This document shows, in pieces, positions 32,782-44,047 of a DNA stretch of 64,000 nt. Source of the DNA: Ostrinia nubilalis. Taxonomy: Eukaryota; Arthropoda; Insecta; Lepidoptera; Crambidae. The DNA is taken from assembly GCF_963855985.1 (NCBI RefSeq), contig NC_087099.1, forward strand, positions 12,864,001 through 12,928,000. Direction: 5' to 3'. Positions within the stretch are counted from its first letter, which is position 1; every line of letters starts with the position of its first letter. The notes under the pieces are model-generated. The model worked only from the letters and a program-made list of their open reading frames with translations. It did no database searches and was not told where the DNA came from. Both the position numbers and the translations under genes were made by a program.

Positions 32782-33029
32782 TGAGCGAACTACGTGAAGA
32801 GTATGTAAGAAAAAACTCCACTTCAACTGCGACTCAGAGACAAGAAACTAATTCTGAAACAAGTGAACCATGTACTACAAACAATAAGAGGCGGCAATGT
32901 CAAATCAATAGTAATTGTAAAAAAAATAAAACATTTGAAAACTGCACTATCTGTAAAAAAGCTGTTTGTGGAAAATGTACAAGAGAGTGTAAAAAAACTA
33001 TTACTTGTTACAAATGTTACTCACTTTAA
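32782..33029 (+). CDS. mod(mdg4): Cys-rich alternative terminal exon (piggyBac-CRD-like)
   Basis: 81 codons after split codon (TG). A polar N-terminal half (SELREEYVRKNSTSTATQ...) is followed by KRRQCQ, C-K-K-N-K-T-F-E-N-C-T-I-C, KKAVCGKC, TRECKK and CYKCYSL. The pairing of a basic run, C-x2-C and C-x4-C-x2-C resembles the cysteine-rich domain that ends piggyBac-type transposases; His is missing at the last ligand position. Acceptor: tttttgattttatccttcaactag. Weaker than the exons at 42103-44280. Confidence 0.6.
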
Positions 33030-33443
33030 TGCTAAATTGTTTACTACTATTAAAAAATAAATTTGTATTATTTTTATTTAATTTTTTTATTTAAAATCTG
33101 TAATAATTTCATAAGTGTTCTCACTTAATCTCTAGTACCGTCAAATTGACCGTTGCGGTCTTTGAAGGTATAGCATGAAGCACGGCCCTTCTAGTGTAGT
33201 ATAGCGGCCCGTATGCGGACACCAGTCAACAGATTTCTGATAAATCGTGTGGTTTTCCTCAGTTATTACAGTCCACACGATAGAAACTGCAGTGAAACCA
33301 CTAGTTTGAATGTATTATTTATTAAAATGTATGCCATTGATCTGTAAATATAATAATTGTAATTACATATTTATTTAGTTGAAACTATTTAATAAAAATA
33401 AAATTTTCTGAACCTACATGTGTAATTCATCATGTACATTGGA

Positions 33444-33550
33444 CCACAGTTCCAGCTACTCATTTTCGATCATGTCGTCTCGTTCTATCGCAATGAATTA
33501 TCATTTTATAGAGTGAAAGAAAATACGAAAATGGGTGGCTGGAACTGTGG
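33444..33550. repeat. Inverted repeat (ccacagttccagc...)
   Basis: ccacagttccagctactcat and gggtggctggaactgtgg form the arms of a 107-bp hairpin-type element. Confidence 0.7.
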
Positions 33551-33719
33551 CTTACTGTAGGTAAAACAGTTCTCCATACACAACCAATACCTGTTTAAAT
33601 AAAGGACAACTTTAAGCATTATATTTATTGAACTTTAAGATGATTAAATAGACACTAATCAAAATCTAAATTAATTGACTGTTATCGGAAGGTTTTCTCT
33701 TAATTTATTATCTTTCCAG

Positions 33720-33910
33720 AAGTAATTTTCACCACATCGAGGTTGGGTAAGCCAGCCATTGAGGTGGGGCAGTATCGCTATAACCGCACCTACGTCGGCA
33801 TTTCCAACGCTAAGGTCACCTGGGTCTGCGCCAAATATCCGAGGTGCAAAGCCAGTGTGTGCACGTTAGGCAACAGGGTTGTGAAGACAACTAATCAGCA
33901 CTGTCATTAG
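33720..33910 (+). CDS. mod(mdg4): FLYWCH alternative terminal exon 27
   Basis: 62 codons after split codon (AA). VIFTTSRLGKPAIEVGQYRY, linker TYVGISNAKV, W34-V-C36, YPRC42, extra Cys (SVCTL), H60-C-H62, TAG. Acceptor: tattatctttccag. AATAAA near 34117, beyond a RTE-tail fragment. Confidence 0.91.
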
Positions 33911-33954
33911 TGAAGAACTGAAGTCTTTTTCATGAGGAGGAGGATCCAATGTGA

Positions 33955-34125
33955 TATACTCTTATCGACGTCAAAATGTATGGACAAAATCGATGAAATG
34001 GTGTGATAACCGTTTATCGCGGCTCGCATCCTAGGCCGCTACCAACCAGGCGATATGAAGTCATTGGGGGAGGCTCATGTTCAGCAGTGGACGTCCTGTG
34101 GCTGAAATTATGATGGTGATAATAA
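33955..34125. mobile_element. Fragments of a MITE and of the RTE tail
   Basis: cttatcgacgtcaaaatgta...cctaggcc is a piece of the 39975-40083 family; directly after comes gaagtcattgggggaggctc, the RTE 3' end also seen at 22970. Both are non-functional. Confidence 0.65.
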
Positions 34126-34685
34126 AGATTTTTTGCTTTTTGTGACCCTTTCGACAGTATTTCACGAAAATGCAGCAGTTTCACCGGTGATCCTGAAATA
34201 AAGTCACCTGTTTTATTGAGTTTTAATAAATAATAATTATACACAATATTATTAAGTGACTTGTGAAATTTTCAATCTTAAAGCTATTATTATTCATCAA
34301 CCATGTTATCTTGTAATTAAGACATAAGTAGAGTTAGAGCTCTCGAGGACATCATGCAAGTTCTTCCAAGCATGGAATAATTTTCTAATTGTTACTGAAA
34401 TATTACAGCGTACTGAAATTTTATTACGTGCTTTTACATAATAAGGTATTCATAACCTGTATTAGGATAAATGTATTTAAATTAAAGTTTTTAAATTCTT
34501 TCTTCAAATCAAAAGCCTTTTAATTCATTGTAGGTATTCCTGATATTCTGCCTTTTGTATTTTTGGCTTTTAGTCAGTATGAAATTTAAATCATTGGCAT
34601 CCTTTAAAATAAGACTCTACTTATGATGCTTACATAGTAGGTACTAAGTACATTCCCCAAATATGAGACAAATCCAATTTTTCAG

Positions 34686-34876
34686 ATGCAGTGTTCACGA
34701 CCTCACGGTACGGCAAGCCAGTCATGGTGCTGAACGGATTTCGATACAATCGCTACTGCCGAAGCAAAGGTCCCAGAGTGAGTTGGATATGCGCCAAGCA
34801 TCCTTATTGCAAGGCCGCTTTGACTACCCTCGAAGAAAAAATCATTAAGTTCAAAAATAAGCATTGTCATATGTGA
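34686..34876 (+). CDS. mod(mdg4): FLYWCH alternative terminal exon 28
   Basis: 62 codons after split codon (AT). AVFTTSRYGKPVMVLNGFRY, YCRSKGPRVS, W33-I-C35, HPYC41, H59-C-H61, Met, TGA. AATAAA at 34876-34881 overlaps the stop by one base. Acceptor: atccaatttttcag. Confidence 0.92.
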
Positions 34877-35039
34877 ATAAAGTTAATTTTTGTTTGTATT
34901 TTTCGAGACAAAGGATTGAGGTTTGTCTACTAAAAGGTGGGAAGAAAAACAAATTTTCCACCGCCTTACTTAATTTTAATAATGTTTATAATGCATGCTT
35001 CGTTATTAATTATTAATGTTTGTTAAATGTTTAACAGCT

Positions 35040-35776
35040 ACTTTTATTTTCATATTGGTTTTCAACAACTGTGCATTACCTTTTTAACCGACTTCAAAAA
35101 AGGAGGAGGTTATATGTTCGACTGTATGTATTTTTTTTTCTATGTATGTTCACCGATTACTCCGTCAATTGTGGACCGATTTTCAAAATTCTTTTTTTGT
35201 TCGATAGGGTACACTTCTGAGGTGGTCCCATTGTCACCAAGTTAGGATCTGATGATGGGATCCTAGGGAAATCGAGGGCAAACCTCAAATTTTATAAGCA
35301 CGTATATCGTTTTTCAAACTTTTTCTTAAGTTATTCAAGTATTTGCTCCTGGAAATCATCATCTCATATTGATGAGCTGATGATAGAAGGTAAAACTTAA
35401 TGCTTAGGAGTTGGAAGATAATTCTTTTAATTTTATAGATAAGTATAGTTTCTAAAGTTATTCAAGTGTTTACATCAGATATTCATCATCTCATCATGAT
35501 GAACTGGTCATGGTAGGTACAACTCCTTAATGCTTAGGAGTTGGAGGTAAATTATTTAAATATTATAGGTACAAATAGACCAACAGTTGTATTCTTTCAT
35601 GTTTTTAAGGTGGGCTGACGGTTTAAGGTCTTTTTAGGTTTCCTATATGGTAACCTGTATTTTGTAGGGAATATTATTATACAGTAGACATGAAGAATAT
35701 GGTCTCAATGTACTGCCTACCTTCAGTGGTAACATCAAGGTAATAATTAGTTAAGCAAGAAAAGCAAGAAATAAGT
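35040..35776. other. Exon-free stretch with lepidopteran repeat head
   Basis: aaccgacttcaaaaaaggag at 35085-35110 is a common lepidopteran repeat end. Further on, atcatctcatattgatgagc and atcatctcatcatgatgaac mark a decayed direct repeat about 120 bp apart. No exon. Confidence 0.5.
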
Positions 35777-35915
35777 AAAATTTTATGAAAAAAAAAACCG
35801 ACTCCAAAAAACCTACATTAAAAAGTACAAAAATAATTACTAATTACCTACTTATTTATTAGGACGAATTATTAGGTTTTTTGGAGTCGGTTTTATTTTT
35901 TTTCATAAAATTTTA
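35777..35915. repeat. Inverted repeat (accgactccaaaaaacc)
   Basis: aaaaccgactccaaaaaacc pairs with ggttttttggagtcggtttt, and the pairing extends outward through aaaattttatg. A small TIR element. Confidence 0.75.
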
Positions 35916-36412
35916 TGTGTTATGTTCACCTGTAAATGATGTATAATGATCATATCATGTACCAAGGGATTTCATGTTGTCATAATTAGTTAATACCTAT
36001 GTTTAAATAAAATAATTCGTATAGGAGATATGCAATTTGATTAACTCCTAATCAATCAATCAAATAAGGTAATTGCTGTATTTAGTTACAAAACACTACA
36101 GTAAGTTTCGACTAATTAGTTACTATACTACTACTAGAATACTGAGTTGAAATAATGTAGATTTGTCTGGAAATTTTATGATTTTGCAGAAACTCATACG
36201 CGCATAAAGCGCATTATGAGTACCATAGATTTCGTGACACTCGTCATTATTATAAAAGTCAAAGAATAACATTGTGATTTGTGATGAGAATGAGTCAACT
36301 ATTTCAGTAACTAAGTTATTTATTAAGAATGATCCAAAGTTTTTATTCCTCATACAAGATGAGAAGATTAATTTTCTTAATATCAAAGTCGCTGCAATAA
36401 TTTGTTATTTGT

Positions 36413-36538
36413 AAAGCCTGGTCCGTGAGCACGTAGAATTTTGTCCAATGACCCCAAGCTACCCATCCTTATCGCTCGCGCGTAATTATATTGCTGTCGC
36501 GACTGTGCGACGGGCTACGTGCTCACGGACCAGGCTTT
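36413..36538. mobile_element. MITE (aaagcctggtccgtgagcac ends), short copy
   Basis: Ends aaagcctggtccgtgagcac and gtgctcacggaccaggcttt. A longer member with two copies of the inner palindrome lies at 63626-63837. It lies about 40 bp before the next acceptor. Confidence 0.85.
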
Positions 36539-36579
36539 GTATACATTTCAGCACAAGTTATTCATACATCTGTTTCCAG

Positions 36580-36770
36580 ATCCAGTGTTCACAACATCCC
36601 GGTACGGAAAACCGGTCATAGAGATCGGTAAGCACCGGTACAACCGGTACCACCGTAGCAAAGGCCCGAAGGGTTTCTGGGTGTGCGCGAGGTATCCCAG
36701 GTGTAAGGCTACCCTCACCACCGTCGAAGACAAGATTGTTAAAGCGAAATACACGCACTGTCACAAATAA
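36580..36770 (+). CDS. mod(mdg4): FLYWCH alternative terminal exon 29
   Basis: 62 codons after split codon (AT). PVFTTSRYGKPVIEIGKHRY, YHRSKGPKGF, W33-V-C35, YPRC41, H59-C-H61, Lys, TAA. AATAAA at 36769-36774 overlaps the stop. Very close in plan to exon 28. Acceptor: acatctgtttccag. Confidence 0.92.
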
Positions 36771-37139
36771 TAAAGTTCAAAATAAGCATTTTTTTTTAAT
36801 TTTCACTTCTTTCCACAGCAAACTACTATCAATTTGACGTAATGAGATACTGGCAGTTTTGATTTAAAAGGTTTATTACACTATTATTCGATGATTTTTT
36901 TGGTACTTACAAAACAGAAATTAAGGGAGATGTGCGGTAAACCTAAAGACACTTATTCCTACCTACAAATGTTTTTTTTCGGTGGTTTGAAATATAATAT
37001 GAGGTACTTAAATCTACAAACTACTTATTTGTTAGCACATGTAGGATGGAATCGAATTAGCACTTAGAATAGAAATTACATAGACTATTCTAATTAAAAA
37101 AATGTGTGTAACAATTTATTACATTATCAAACATTTTAG

Positions 37140-37336
37140 TTACAGTGCCAATCATACTGCAGACCAGAAAAGGGAAGCCATTGCTGCAAATTAACGAGCA
37201 TCGGTACAACTGCAAGAGAACCAACGGCACGAAGACATACTGGATGTGCAACAAAGCGCCCCAGGGCTGCAAGGTGTCTATAGTGACGTACGATGACGTC
37301 ATCGTCAAAACCAACAACGAACATAACCACTTATAA
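37140..37336 (+). CDS. mod(mdg4): FLYWCH alternative terminal exon 30
   Basis: 64 codons from the first AG (37138-37139, split codon TT); a second AG at 37144-37145 keeps phase and removes two residues. PIILQTRKGKPLLQINEHRY, W34-M-C36, NKAPQGC43, H61-N-H63, Leu. The L-L-Q and N-K-A-x-x-G-C features are shared with the exons at 38879 and 40885, a local subfamily. Confidence 0.9.
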
Positions 37337-37362
37337 TACAGAGTGATCATTACTAAGTGAGC

Positions 37363-37494
37363 TGCCACACTGGCGGATTGCAAGCGTTTTTGCAGCTCGC
37401 TGCATCACCGCTCCGTTTTGAAATTTTGTAAAGCCCTGGATTTCCTAAATAAATAAATAAAACGCTTGTATCCGCCAGTGTGGCAAATCCCTAA
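37363..37494. repeat. Inverted repeat (gccacactggcgga)
   Basis: gccacactggcggattgcaa and acgcttgtatccgccagtgt with a short spacer; a small MITE starting 27 bp after a FLYWCH stop. Confidence 0.75.
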
Positions 37495-37522
37495 GAATCT
37501 ACAGATTAAGGCTACTCGTATA

Positions 37523-37675
37523 ATGGCGCAAGTACACTATGCGGAATTTGGCCGAGGTGTAATAGTGTGAACACCATCTCGGTTACCTTCTCCTTTCCCT
37601 ACCTATGCGTCGCCCATACTTCGGTGTGCGATCTAGCGCATTGTCTCGGTTACTTTTATAGTGTACTTGCGCCAT
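37523..37675. repeat. Inverted repeat (atggcgcaagtacacta)
   Basis: atggcgcaagtacactatgc and ttatagtgtacttgcgccat bound a 153-bp element. Confidence 0.75.
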
Positions 37676-38878
37676 GAAATTAAGATGCAAGGCGATATAT
37701 TTAACCCCTAACATCGAAGTAGTGCCTCTATTGTTTTTATATCCACTCAAATGTAAGAGATTTTTTGGGGTTGTCGATATATCGAGCAGTTTATATAAAA
37801 TTAAACATAATTAAAAATATGGCAAAAAACATACCAATTGAATAAGATCTCGATTAAGGAACTAAATAAGTACATGCTTTAGCTTAGTTTTCAGGAGACA
37901 ATAGAGTTTTGTCAAAAATATATTTTTAATTGACAGAGGTTCAAGGTTTCTCGAAGGGAGACCATTTCTCAGCAAGCGTAGTATAAGACTTTTAGTATTT
38001 ACCAATGAGAATAGCTGTGGATTTTGAATAAATTAAAATATAATTAAAAAAAAAAATTTAAAAAACGTTGATAGGTACAGTTGACTTGGCACTGCCAATA
38101 TATTTATGAACTTGACTGTATATAAATAAATAGATATTAGATAAATGCACTGGCAAAATTGTTAAATATTAGCAATGTTTAATGTGTGTTCACGTGTGTG
38201 TGTATAGTTAATATTCACCTTGAGAGTTTAAGTGTATTTTTCCAATCGATCTTAGTAATTACGTTGTATTTAATTTAAAACGTTTAGAGCTGACTTTTCA
38301 ATCGTTAGATAATATTTTTAAACTGAAGAATAAACTTGTCTATCTATCTATCTATCTTTATCAGCCTTTGGGGTTCGTCTTCAAATATAGGCCTCACCTT
38401 TAACCTTCCACCGACTTCTGTCCCTGGCCACATGCATCCAGTTTATTCCAGCTTGTTGCCGGATGTCACCTGTGCAACTTCGAAAAAAAAGTAATAATGT
38501 CATTTTTACATGTTTCTCTTACTGAAATACCATATACCTGATACCAAATAAATATTTTTTCTTTCTTTCAAATTGTTAATATGCCAAACGTATTCTTCAG
38601 TTAAAAGTTATCGGACGATTGAAAAATCAGCTCTTTCATTTTGACTTCAGTCAATGTCTGTTTATAATTCTTAATATATTACATAAATAATTTAGTTGCA
38701 ATTTACTTTATAAATATTTTTTTATATATTTTTATTTTACTTTATTTACAACCTAAGTATATTGAATAAATACATTTTTAATTGATTGGTTTTTTAATAC
38801 TTCCACGTTGAAAACGTTCAAAAACTGAAACTTTCCTTAATCATTTATATAGCATAATAACATACTTTTCTGTCACAG
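37676..38878. other. Exon-free stretch
   Basis: AT-rich; a (tcta)n microsatellite near 38335-38356 and a likely retroelement remnant after it (tttggggttcgtcttcaaat). No exon. Confidence 0.4.
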
Positions 38879-39066
38879 GCTACATATTGTTGAGAACGTC
38901 GCACAACAAGCCGCTTCTTCAAATCGGCGGTTACAGGTTCAATCTGAAACACGACAGTGGAATAAGGAAGAACTGGACGTGTAATAAAGCAGGGACCGGG
39001 TGCAAATGTACCATCGTTACCCTTGGGGGCAAAGTGGTCGCGATGAGGAATTATCACAATCACTAG
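38879..39066 (+). CDS. mod(mdg4): FLYWCH alternative terminal exon 31
   Basis: 61 codons after split codon (GC). YILLRTSHNKPLLQIGGYRF with Asn for Gly before K-P, W32-T-C34, NKAGTGC41, then an extra Cys (KCT), H59-N-H61, TAG. Acceptor: acttttctgtcacag. An AATAAA-like signal is not obvious nearby. Confidence 0.89.
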
Positions 39067-39974
39067 AATATTAATTTGTTGATTAAAATAAGGGTTAAAC
39101 TATAAAATTGACGATTTTTCCTTCAATATTCATTAATTTATTCATAACTCCTTCAATACAATTGCTATATCCATTTTTTTTCAAACCCTATTTCAAGGAC
39201 TTACACATATAAATTTTTATGACTTTTTTTTAATTTAAATAAATTTTCAAAAATAACTCGTCCTAGGCGTCCGTTTTGTTTTTTTCAGGTATCAATTTTA
39301 ATTTTTTTCTTTGTTTATCCGTTAAATATTATCTAATCTACCTACAACATTTCATAAAACTTAGATTTGTTGTTCCTTCAAAAATCGAAAAATATTTTAA
39401 TGGAAAAATTAAATTTAGCGAAATTTTCCATACAAAGCGGCAATTTCATACTTTAAAACCTATGTGATCTGGACTATTAGTGAACTCACTCGTAACACAA
39501 GCATGTTATGCTTACCACGAGGGGTTAACAGGACTGTATATTATTTAAAAATATGTTAAGACTATTTGAATGGAAATTATTTAGTTGTTAAGACTTGTGA
39601 AAGCCAAGCATTCGTGTTAATTAGTGGTTAAGAGAACATTTATTATGCATTGATAACTTGAATGGATTTTAATTCAATCTGTATATTTAGGAAAAAAAGG
39701 AGGTGTATATAATTTTTTTCATTAATTCTCATTGTTATACGTTAAGGAAGAAAGCATTTATGAATGTTCCATTTGACTATAATTGTTTTATTTTTATATT
39801 CTAAACTTGTTGGGCTCAAATTAATGTTGTTGATATTGAACCTTGGGTTGTACAATGTACATGTTTAATTTTTTTAACGAATTTAAAGAGATATTGATTA
39901 AAATATTATTATTAATTAAAAAAATGTAATGTATTTCTTCCTTTGAATAATTTTCCCTAATAATGCTGAGATCA
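39067..39974. other. Exon-free stretch, one strong but probably unused acceptor
   Basis: At 39287-39288 a strong T-rich acceptor is followed in phase by 59 open codons, but the translation (FNFFLCLSVKYYLIYLQH...) reads as AT-rich non-coding sequence without any domain. Confidence 0.35.
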
Positions 39975-40083
39975 GTAGGCCTAAGATGCGCGCCGTGACA
40001 ACTTTTATCGACGTCAAAATGTATGGGCAAAATCGATAAAATGCCGTGATAACCGCTTATCGCGGCGCGCATCTTAGGCCTAC
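39975..40083. mobile_element. MITE (gtaggcctaagatgcgcgcc ends)
   Basis: Complete copy with ends gtaggcctaagatgcgcgcc and ggcgcgcatcttaggcctac. Fragments are nested at 11825-11925 and lie at 33955-34040. Confidence 0.85.
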
Positions 40084-40633
40084 AGGCCTCTGAGGGCCTC
40101 TCTAACTTAATCGGTCAGTATAATGTTTACCTCTAAATAGGCTAGTTGCCTAAAAAAATTTTTTTAGTCCGTAATGTTTAATATCAAAAAATATTGGACA
40201 CATATATTTTTATTTGTCAATCTAACAAATAATTACATAGTTATGGTGCGTTGAAGTTGCGCACGACGTCACAACGTGCGGCATTTTTAAGCAAGCGTTG
40301 ACGTCACGGGCCTCTTCTTATGAACTTTGGGGCGCTTTATCTCTTTAAATTTTCATTAGTTTGAAAAAGTGAAAAATACGTGTAGAGTATTTTTTGATAA
40401 GTTAACTGACGGACTAATTAAAACTCTTGCTTTTTGACCCAGGCAACATCCCCATTGTATAGGGTCATGTCCCAGCAAGTACTGACCTGATGACGATGAT
40501 GATGGTGATAGCTAATATGAATAATAAGAAAAAATATTTATTTATTTATTATTACATTATTTAGCAGTTACATCTTTGATTTAAATAGTGTCTTAAATCC
40601 TTAAATGGTTAAATATATGCAAGTTTGAATGTA

Positions 40634-40760
40634 ACACACATTTAATTCACACCGTTTGGTGTAGCGGTTCGGAACGGACTTCTATGCCGAGAGGTCCCGG
40701 ATTCGATTCCCGGCCGAGCAGAAATTGAAATGATGAATTTTAATTTCTGTGGTTGGTTGT
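40634..40760 (+). mobile_element. tRNA-derived SINE-like fragment
   Basis: ggtgtagcggttcggaacgg resembles a pol III A box and ggattcgattcccgg a B box about 30 bp on. The acceptor stem does not pair, so it is not a tRNA gene. A weaker relative on the minus strand lies near 41380-41475 (ggattcgaactaacgacctt). Confidence 0.5.
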
Positions 40761-40884
40761 GGTTTTAATTTCTGGGTGTTACTATGTATATTATGTTTGG
40801 GACTAGAAGCGTAGTGTAAAATGTCCAATTATATTTATTTATTTATTTATGGTTTATCTAATTTGAATATTCTATATTTTTCAG

Positions 40885-41072
40885 ACTTTGTGTTCCTGCA
40901 ATCTAAACGTGGGAAGCCGATACTGCAATATGGCTACTACAGATACAATCTGATCAACAGTAAGGGCGCCAAAAGATACTGGTACTGCAACCAGGCTCCC
41001 CGTGGCTGCAAGACGAGTATAACGACTTTCGAAAACACGGTAGTGTCAGTGAAAAATGTCCACAACCATTAA
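40885..41072 (+). CDS. mod(mdg4): FLYWCH alternative terminal exon 32
   Basis: 61 codons after split codon (AC). FVFLQSKRGKPILQYGYYRY, W32-Y-C34, NQAPRGC41, H59-N-H61, TAA. Acceptor: attctatatttttcag. It belongs with the exons at 37140 and 38879 by the Q-at-strand-2 and N-x-A motifs. Confidence 0.91.
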
Positions 41073-41619
41073 ATATGTAAGGCATGACATGATGATTTTT
41101 TAATATTCGATTTTCACCTTATGCAAAGAAAATATACATACTTTATGTAGCCCTGTGTCGTACTTGTTTTACAGTTTTAAACTTAGAAAAAAAAAACTGT
41201 TGTCACAAGAACCTGTGAACAGTTTGGTAAGTGACTTATATTTTATAAGCTCTTATTTTTTACTTATAATAATAATATTAATTTGTTTTCGTTTTCGATA
41301 TCGCTTTTTTGTTTATAAACGAATAAATACGTGTGCATTAGCAATTGAAATATATATGCTTTTCTTAGGAGTGGATTCATGTCAATAGTCCAGCGGAATA
41401 TCGGATTCGAACTAACGACCTTCGAAACTGCAGTTCAGCAAAGGCACAGTTGAGCTGTTGTTGCCTCACTTTATTTTCTTAATTAGATTTTTATTTTATT
41501 TATTTATTCATGAATAGAACGGTAGTACCAATTACACTATTCAAACAAGACGTAACAAAGTTCAGAATAACATTTTAACATTTAGTTATTAGGTAAATAC
41601 TTTCTGTAACTCATTATAA

Positions 41620-42084
41620 ATGTTACGGTTAATGTGATAAATTGAAAATTATTAATAATAACCGGTTATTATGAATAATTCCCGACAGTCGCGGTGAAAG
41701 TGATAAATTAATCACAGTTAACAGTGATTATTTAATAATTCAACCTTAGTACTAACAAATTTCATAAAAGAGAACAACATCTTGTGTACGTGCTCGTGTA
41801 CAGCCAAACTTTTGAACGTTTTGGTATCATATATTAATATAATTTGGCATAATGAGTTTGGAATGTTTCTTGCATAATATTACTTTTCCATGATGCCTAT
41901 AACATAATGTTTTGATTAAAAGTGAAAAATAGGTTAAGGTGGGGCGGTAAGGTAAGCCGCCTATTTAGTTTTATACACACATAAATGACCTCATATTAAT
42001 CACATTTACCAAATCATGCGGTAATTATTCATAATAACCGGCGATTATTCATAATTTTCACATTTATCACTTTGACCGTAACAT
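41620..42084. mobile_element. TIR element ending just before an exon
   Basis: tgttacggttaatgtgataa at left and ttatcactttgaccgtaaca at right are inverted copies, continuing through ataataaccggttattatg-type sequence. It ends 18 bp before the acceptor AG at 42101-42102. Interior non-coding. Confidence 0.75.
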
Positions 42085-42102
42085 ATAATATATGGCTTGC
42101 AG

Positions 42103-42362
42103 GAGCATCTACATATATACCCATAAAGCAGAGACGCGGAAATGAGCTGATACAACAACACAGGCTGACTAAAATTGAACAAATCACACTACGAACACTA
42201 ACCGATGGTAGAACTGTAAACGCTACAACAAGAAAAAATTGCAGAAACTGCTACAAAAACAAAAATCGAGTGAGTACTGGAATGGAATGTAGGAACTGTC
42301 CTGGTGGTCCCCCTCTATGCTTCAAATGTTTTTTTGACTTGCATTATTGTACAAGTTTTTAA
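42103..42362 (+). CDS. mod(mdg4): PiggyBac-CRD-like alternative terminal exon A
   Basis: 85 codons after split codon (GA). An N-terminal basic/polar half (IKQRRGNELIQQHRLTKIEQ) is followed by TTRKNCRNCYKNKNRVST, MECRNCPGGPPLCFKCFFDL, HYC. The order C-x2-C, C-x2-C, C-x2-C plus F-F-x-x-H is that of the C-terminal cysteine-rich domain of piggyBac-type transposases, here without any transposase core. It binds DNA ends or chromatin partners in that family; its role in a mod(mdg4) isoform is inference. Acceptor: atatggcttgcag; repeated AATAAA words near 42478. Confidence 0.75.
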
Positions 42363-43000
42363 ATTTGCAACTGTCCACATTGCATGCCGTGGCAGCCTTT
42401 AATTAAGACAACACTTAGTTCTAAGCACTTTTAGTTATAGTAATTCCATGTATGCGTGTTTGTCTTGTTGGTTGTCCTAATAAATAAAATAAAATAAAGT
42501 ACTGCCAAGTAAATACAATCTTTCTACATCGCTCCTCTATTTATGTTTTATTGTTTTCGAAAATGAAACCAAAATTATATTAATTAGATATCATTCGTTC
42601 CTAAATATTGATTATGCAAAATTTATTAAATATAGAATAATAATAAAATAATTATTTTTATTTCCTGTTTTTTTTTATAAACCTAAACTGAACATCACGT
42701 TTTATTAAGTTATGGCACAGAATAAGTAATAGTACGTTATGGGGTATATGGGCACTAATTGAGTTATGTATGGCCAACCACGAAGACGCGATATCGCGTG
42801 GATAATATTTAGATAATAACAAAGGGAAAGTTATTCAAGCACAGAAAAACAAAACAAGTACAGCATAATTATACTTTGCCTTGTCCGGTTCATGTTTCTT
42901 CGTGGCTACTATTTCCATAAACAATAAAATATATAAATATGCATATACTTATTATATTTTTATTTTAAAATTATGATAGGTCATTTTCGAGTTCACCCGT
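42363..43000. other. Exon-free stretch, 3' flank of CRD exon A
   Basis: AT-rich 3' flank. The AATAAA repeats near 42478-42500 are the likely end of the preceding transcript. Nothing else recognised. Confidence 0.4.
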
Positions 43001-43172
43001 ATAACCAGAGTAAATACAAATGAGTAGGTTATCTTCATAGAAACGCACCGAGCGCGGTTTGTATGTGAGCGCGCCAATATGTATTCGGCGCGCACGCACA
43101 CACTGACAAAATTCGGCGCAACTCCCCGCTAATCCACGATAACCTACTCATTTGTATTAACTCTGGTATAAC
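43001..43172. mobile_element. MITE (ataaccagagtaaatacaaa ends)
   Basis: ataaccagagtaaatacaaa and ttgtattaactctggtata are inverted ends; the arms continue through tgagtaggttatc. It lies in the 5' flank of the first CRD duplicate and is absent from the corresponding place near 44040, so it post-dates the duplication. Confidence 0.8.
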
Positions 43173-43193
43173 TAAATATTATCTTCATTTCAG

Positions 43194-43426
43194 TTCTGCA
43201 CGTCCCAACGAAAACGCATCGGGATGACACCGCCAGTAGGCGTCGGCAAAGACGGTGTGTGATGTGCGGCAAACACGGTAAAAGGAAGATCGTGACCACG
43301 CAATGCTCGACTTGCCCGGGCCAGCCAGCGCTTTGCCTGGGCGCATGCTTCGAGGAGTTTCACAGGCTGCAAATGACGCCCATAGTAAAGCATGTATATA
43401 TCTCAAATGCCCATCTGGAAAAATAA
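43194..43426 (+). CDS. mod(mdg4): PiggyBac-CRD-like alternative terminal exon B
   Basis: 76 codons after split codon (TT). LHVPTKTHRDDTASRRRQRR leads into RCVMCGKHGKRK, TTQCSTCPGQPALCLGACF and EEFHRLQ, the full C-x2-C / C-x2-C / C-x3-C-F-x-x-F-H layout of a piggyBac-type cysteine-rich domain. The tail VKHVYISNAHLEK ends in TAA. Acceptor: atatcttcatttcag. Tandem duplicate of the next exon. Confidence 0.8.
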
Positions 43427-43710
43427 GGTAAAGAAAAGTTGTTCGAAACATGTGTACATATAGATAGGTAGGACCTATGTACTCGCATTTATGATACAAA
43501 CAATTGTATTGTTTTGAAAAAAATCCTATATACGTTTTTTAATTTTCGAAAATGAAAGCAACATATATTTATGTAATATTAGTTCCATCAAATGTTGATT
43601 TTTCATTGTAAATATGTAAAGTTGATGTTATTTTGTGAGGTTGATAGTAATATACAATTAAAAAAATATTAAATATACATACAACATTATTTTTATTTTG
43701 TTTTTATCAG

Positions 43711-43922
43711 TAAGGCCCAGAACAGACAGTGAAACGCAACTGCAACGAAACTGCAACTTTCTGATGATTCTGATGAATGAAACTGAAACTGAAAGTTTCA
43801 AACTGGTTACGTCATGTGTGGTCTCTCAACGGACGCTATGGCAGAAACTTAGATGCAACTCAAAAGTAACTAGCAGTTGCACTTTCGTTGCAGTTGCGTT
43901 TCACCGTCTGTTCTGGGCCTTA
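43711..43922. mobile_element. MITE (taaggcccagaacagacagt ends)
   Basis: taaggcccagaacagacagt and gtctgttctgggcctta, with long arms (gaaacgcaactgcaacgaaa / tttcgttgcagttgcgtttc). 212 bp, non-coding, between the two CRD duplicates. Confidence 0.9.
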
Positions 43923-44047
43923 TATGTAACTTAACACATAAACTGGATAATAATTGAGCTGTAGATGTAGTTGTAGTTATGGTAAATACGTACATATTTA
44001 TGTTTCAAAATTATGGAAGGACATTTTCTAGTTCACCTGTATTTCAG

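Noticed and set aside
39289..39467. Open frame behind a strong T-rich acceptor in the array phase
   Set aside because: The translation has no Cys/His pattern or other domain and reads like translated AT-rich intron; phase match is a one-in-three chance.
40640..40730. tRNA gene
   Set aside because: A- and B-box-like words are present but no acceptor stem or proper anticodon arm forms; it fits a SINE fragment.
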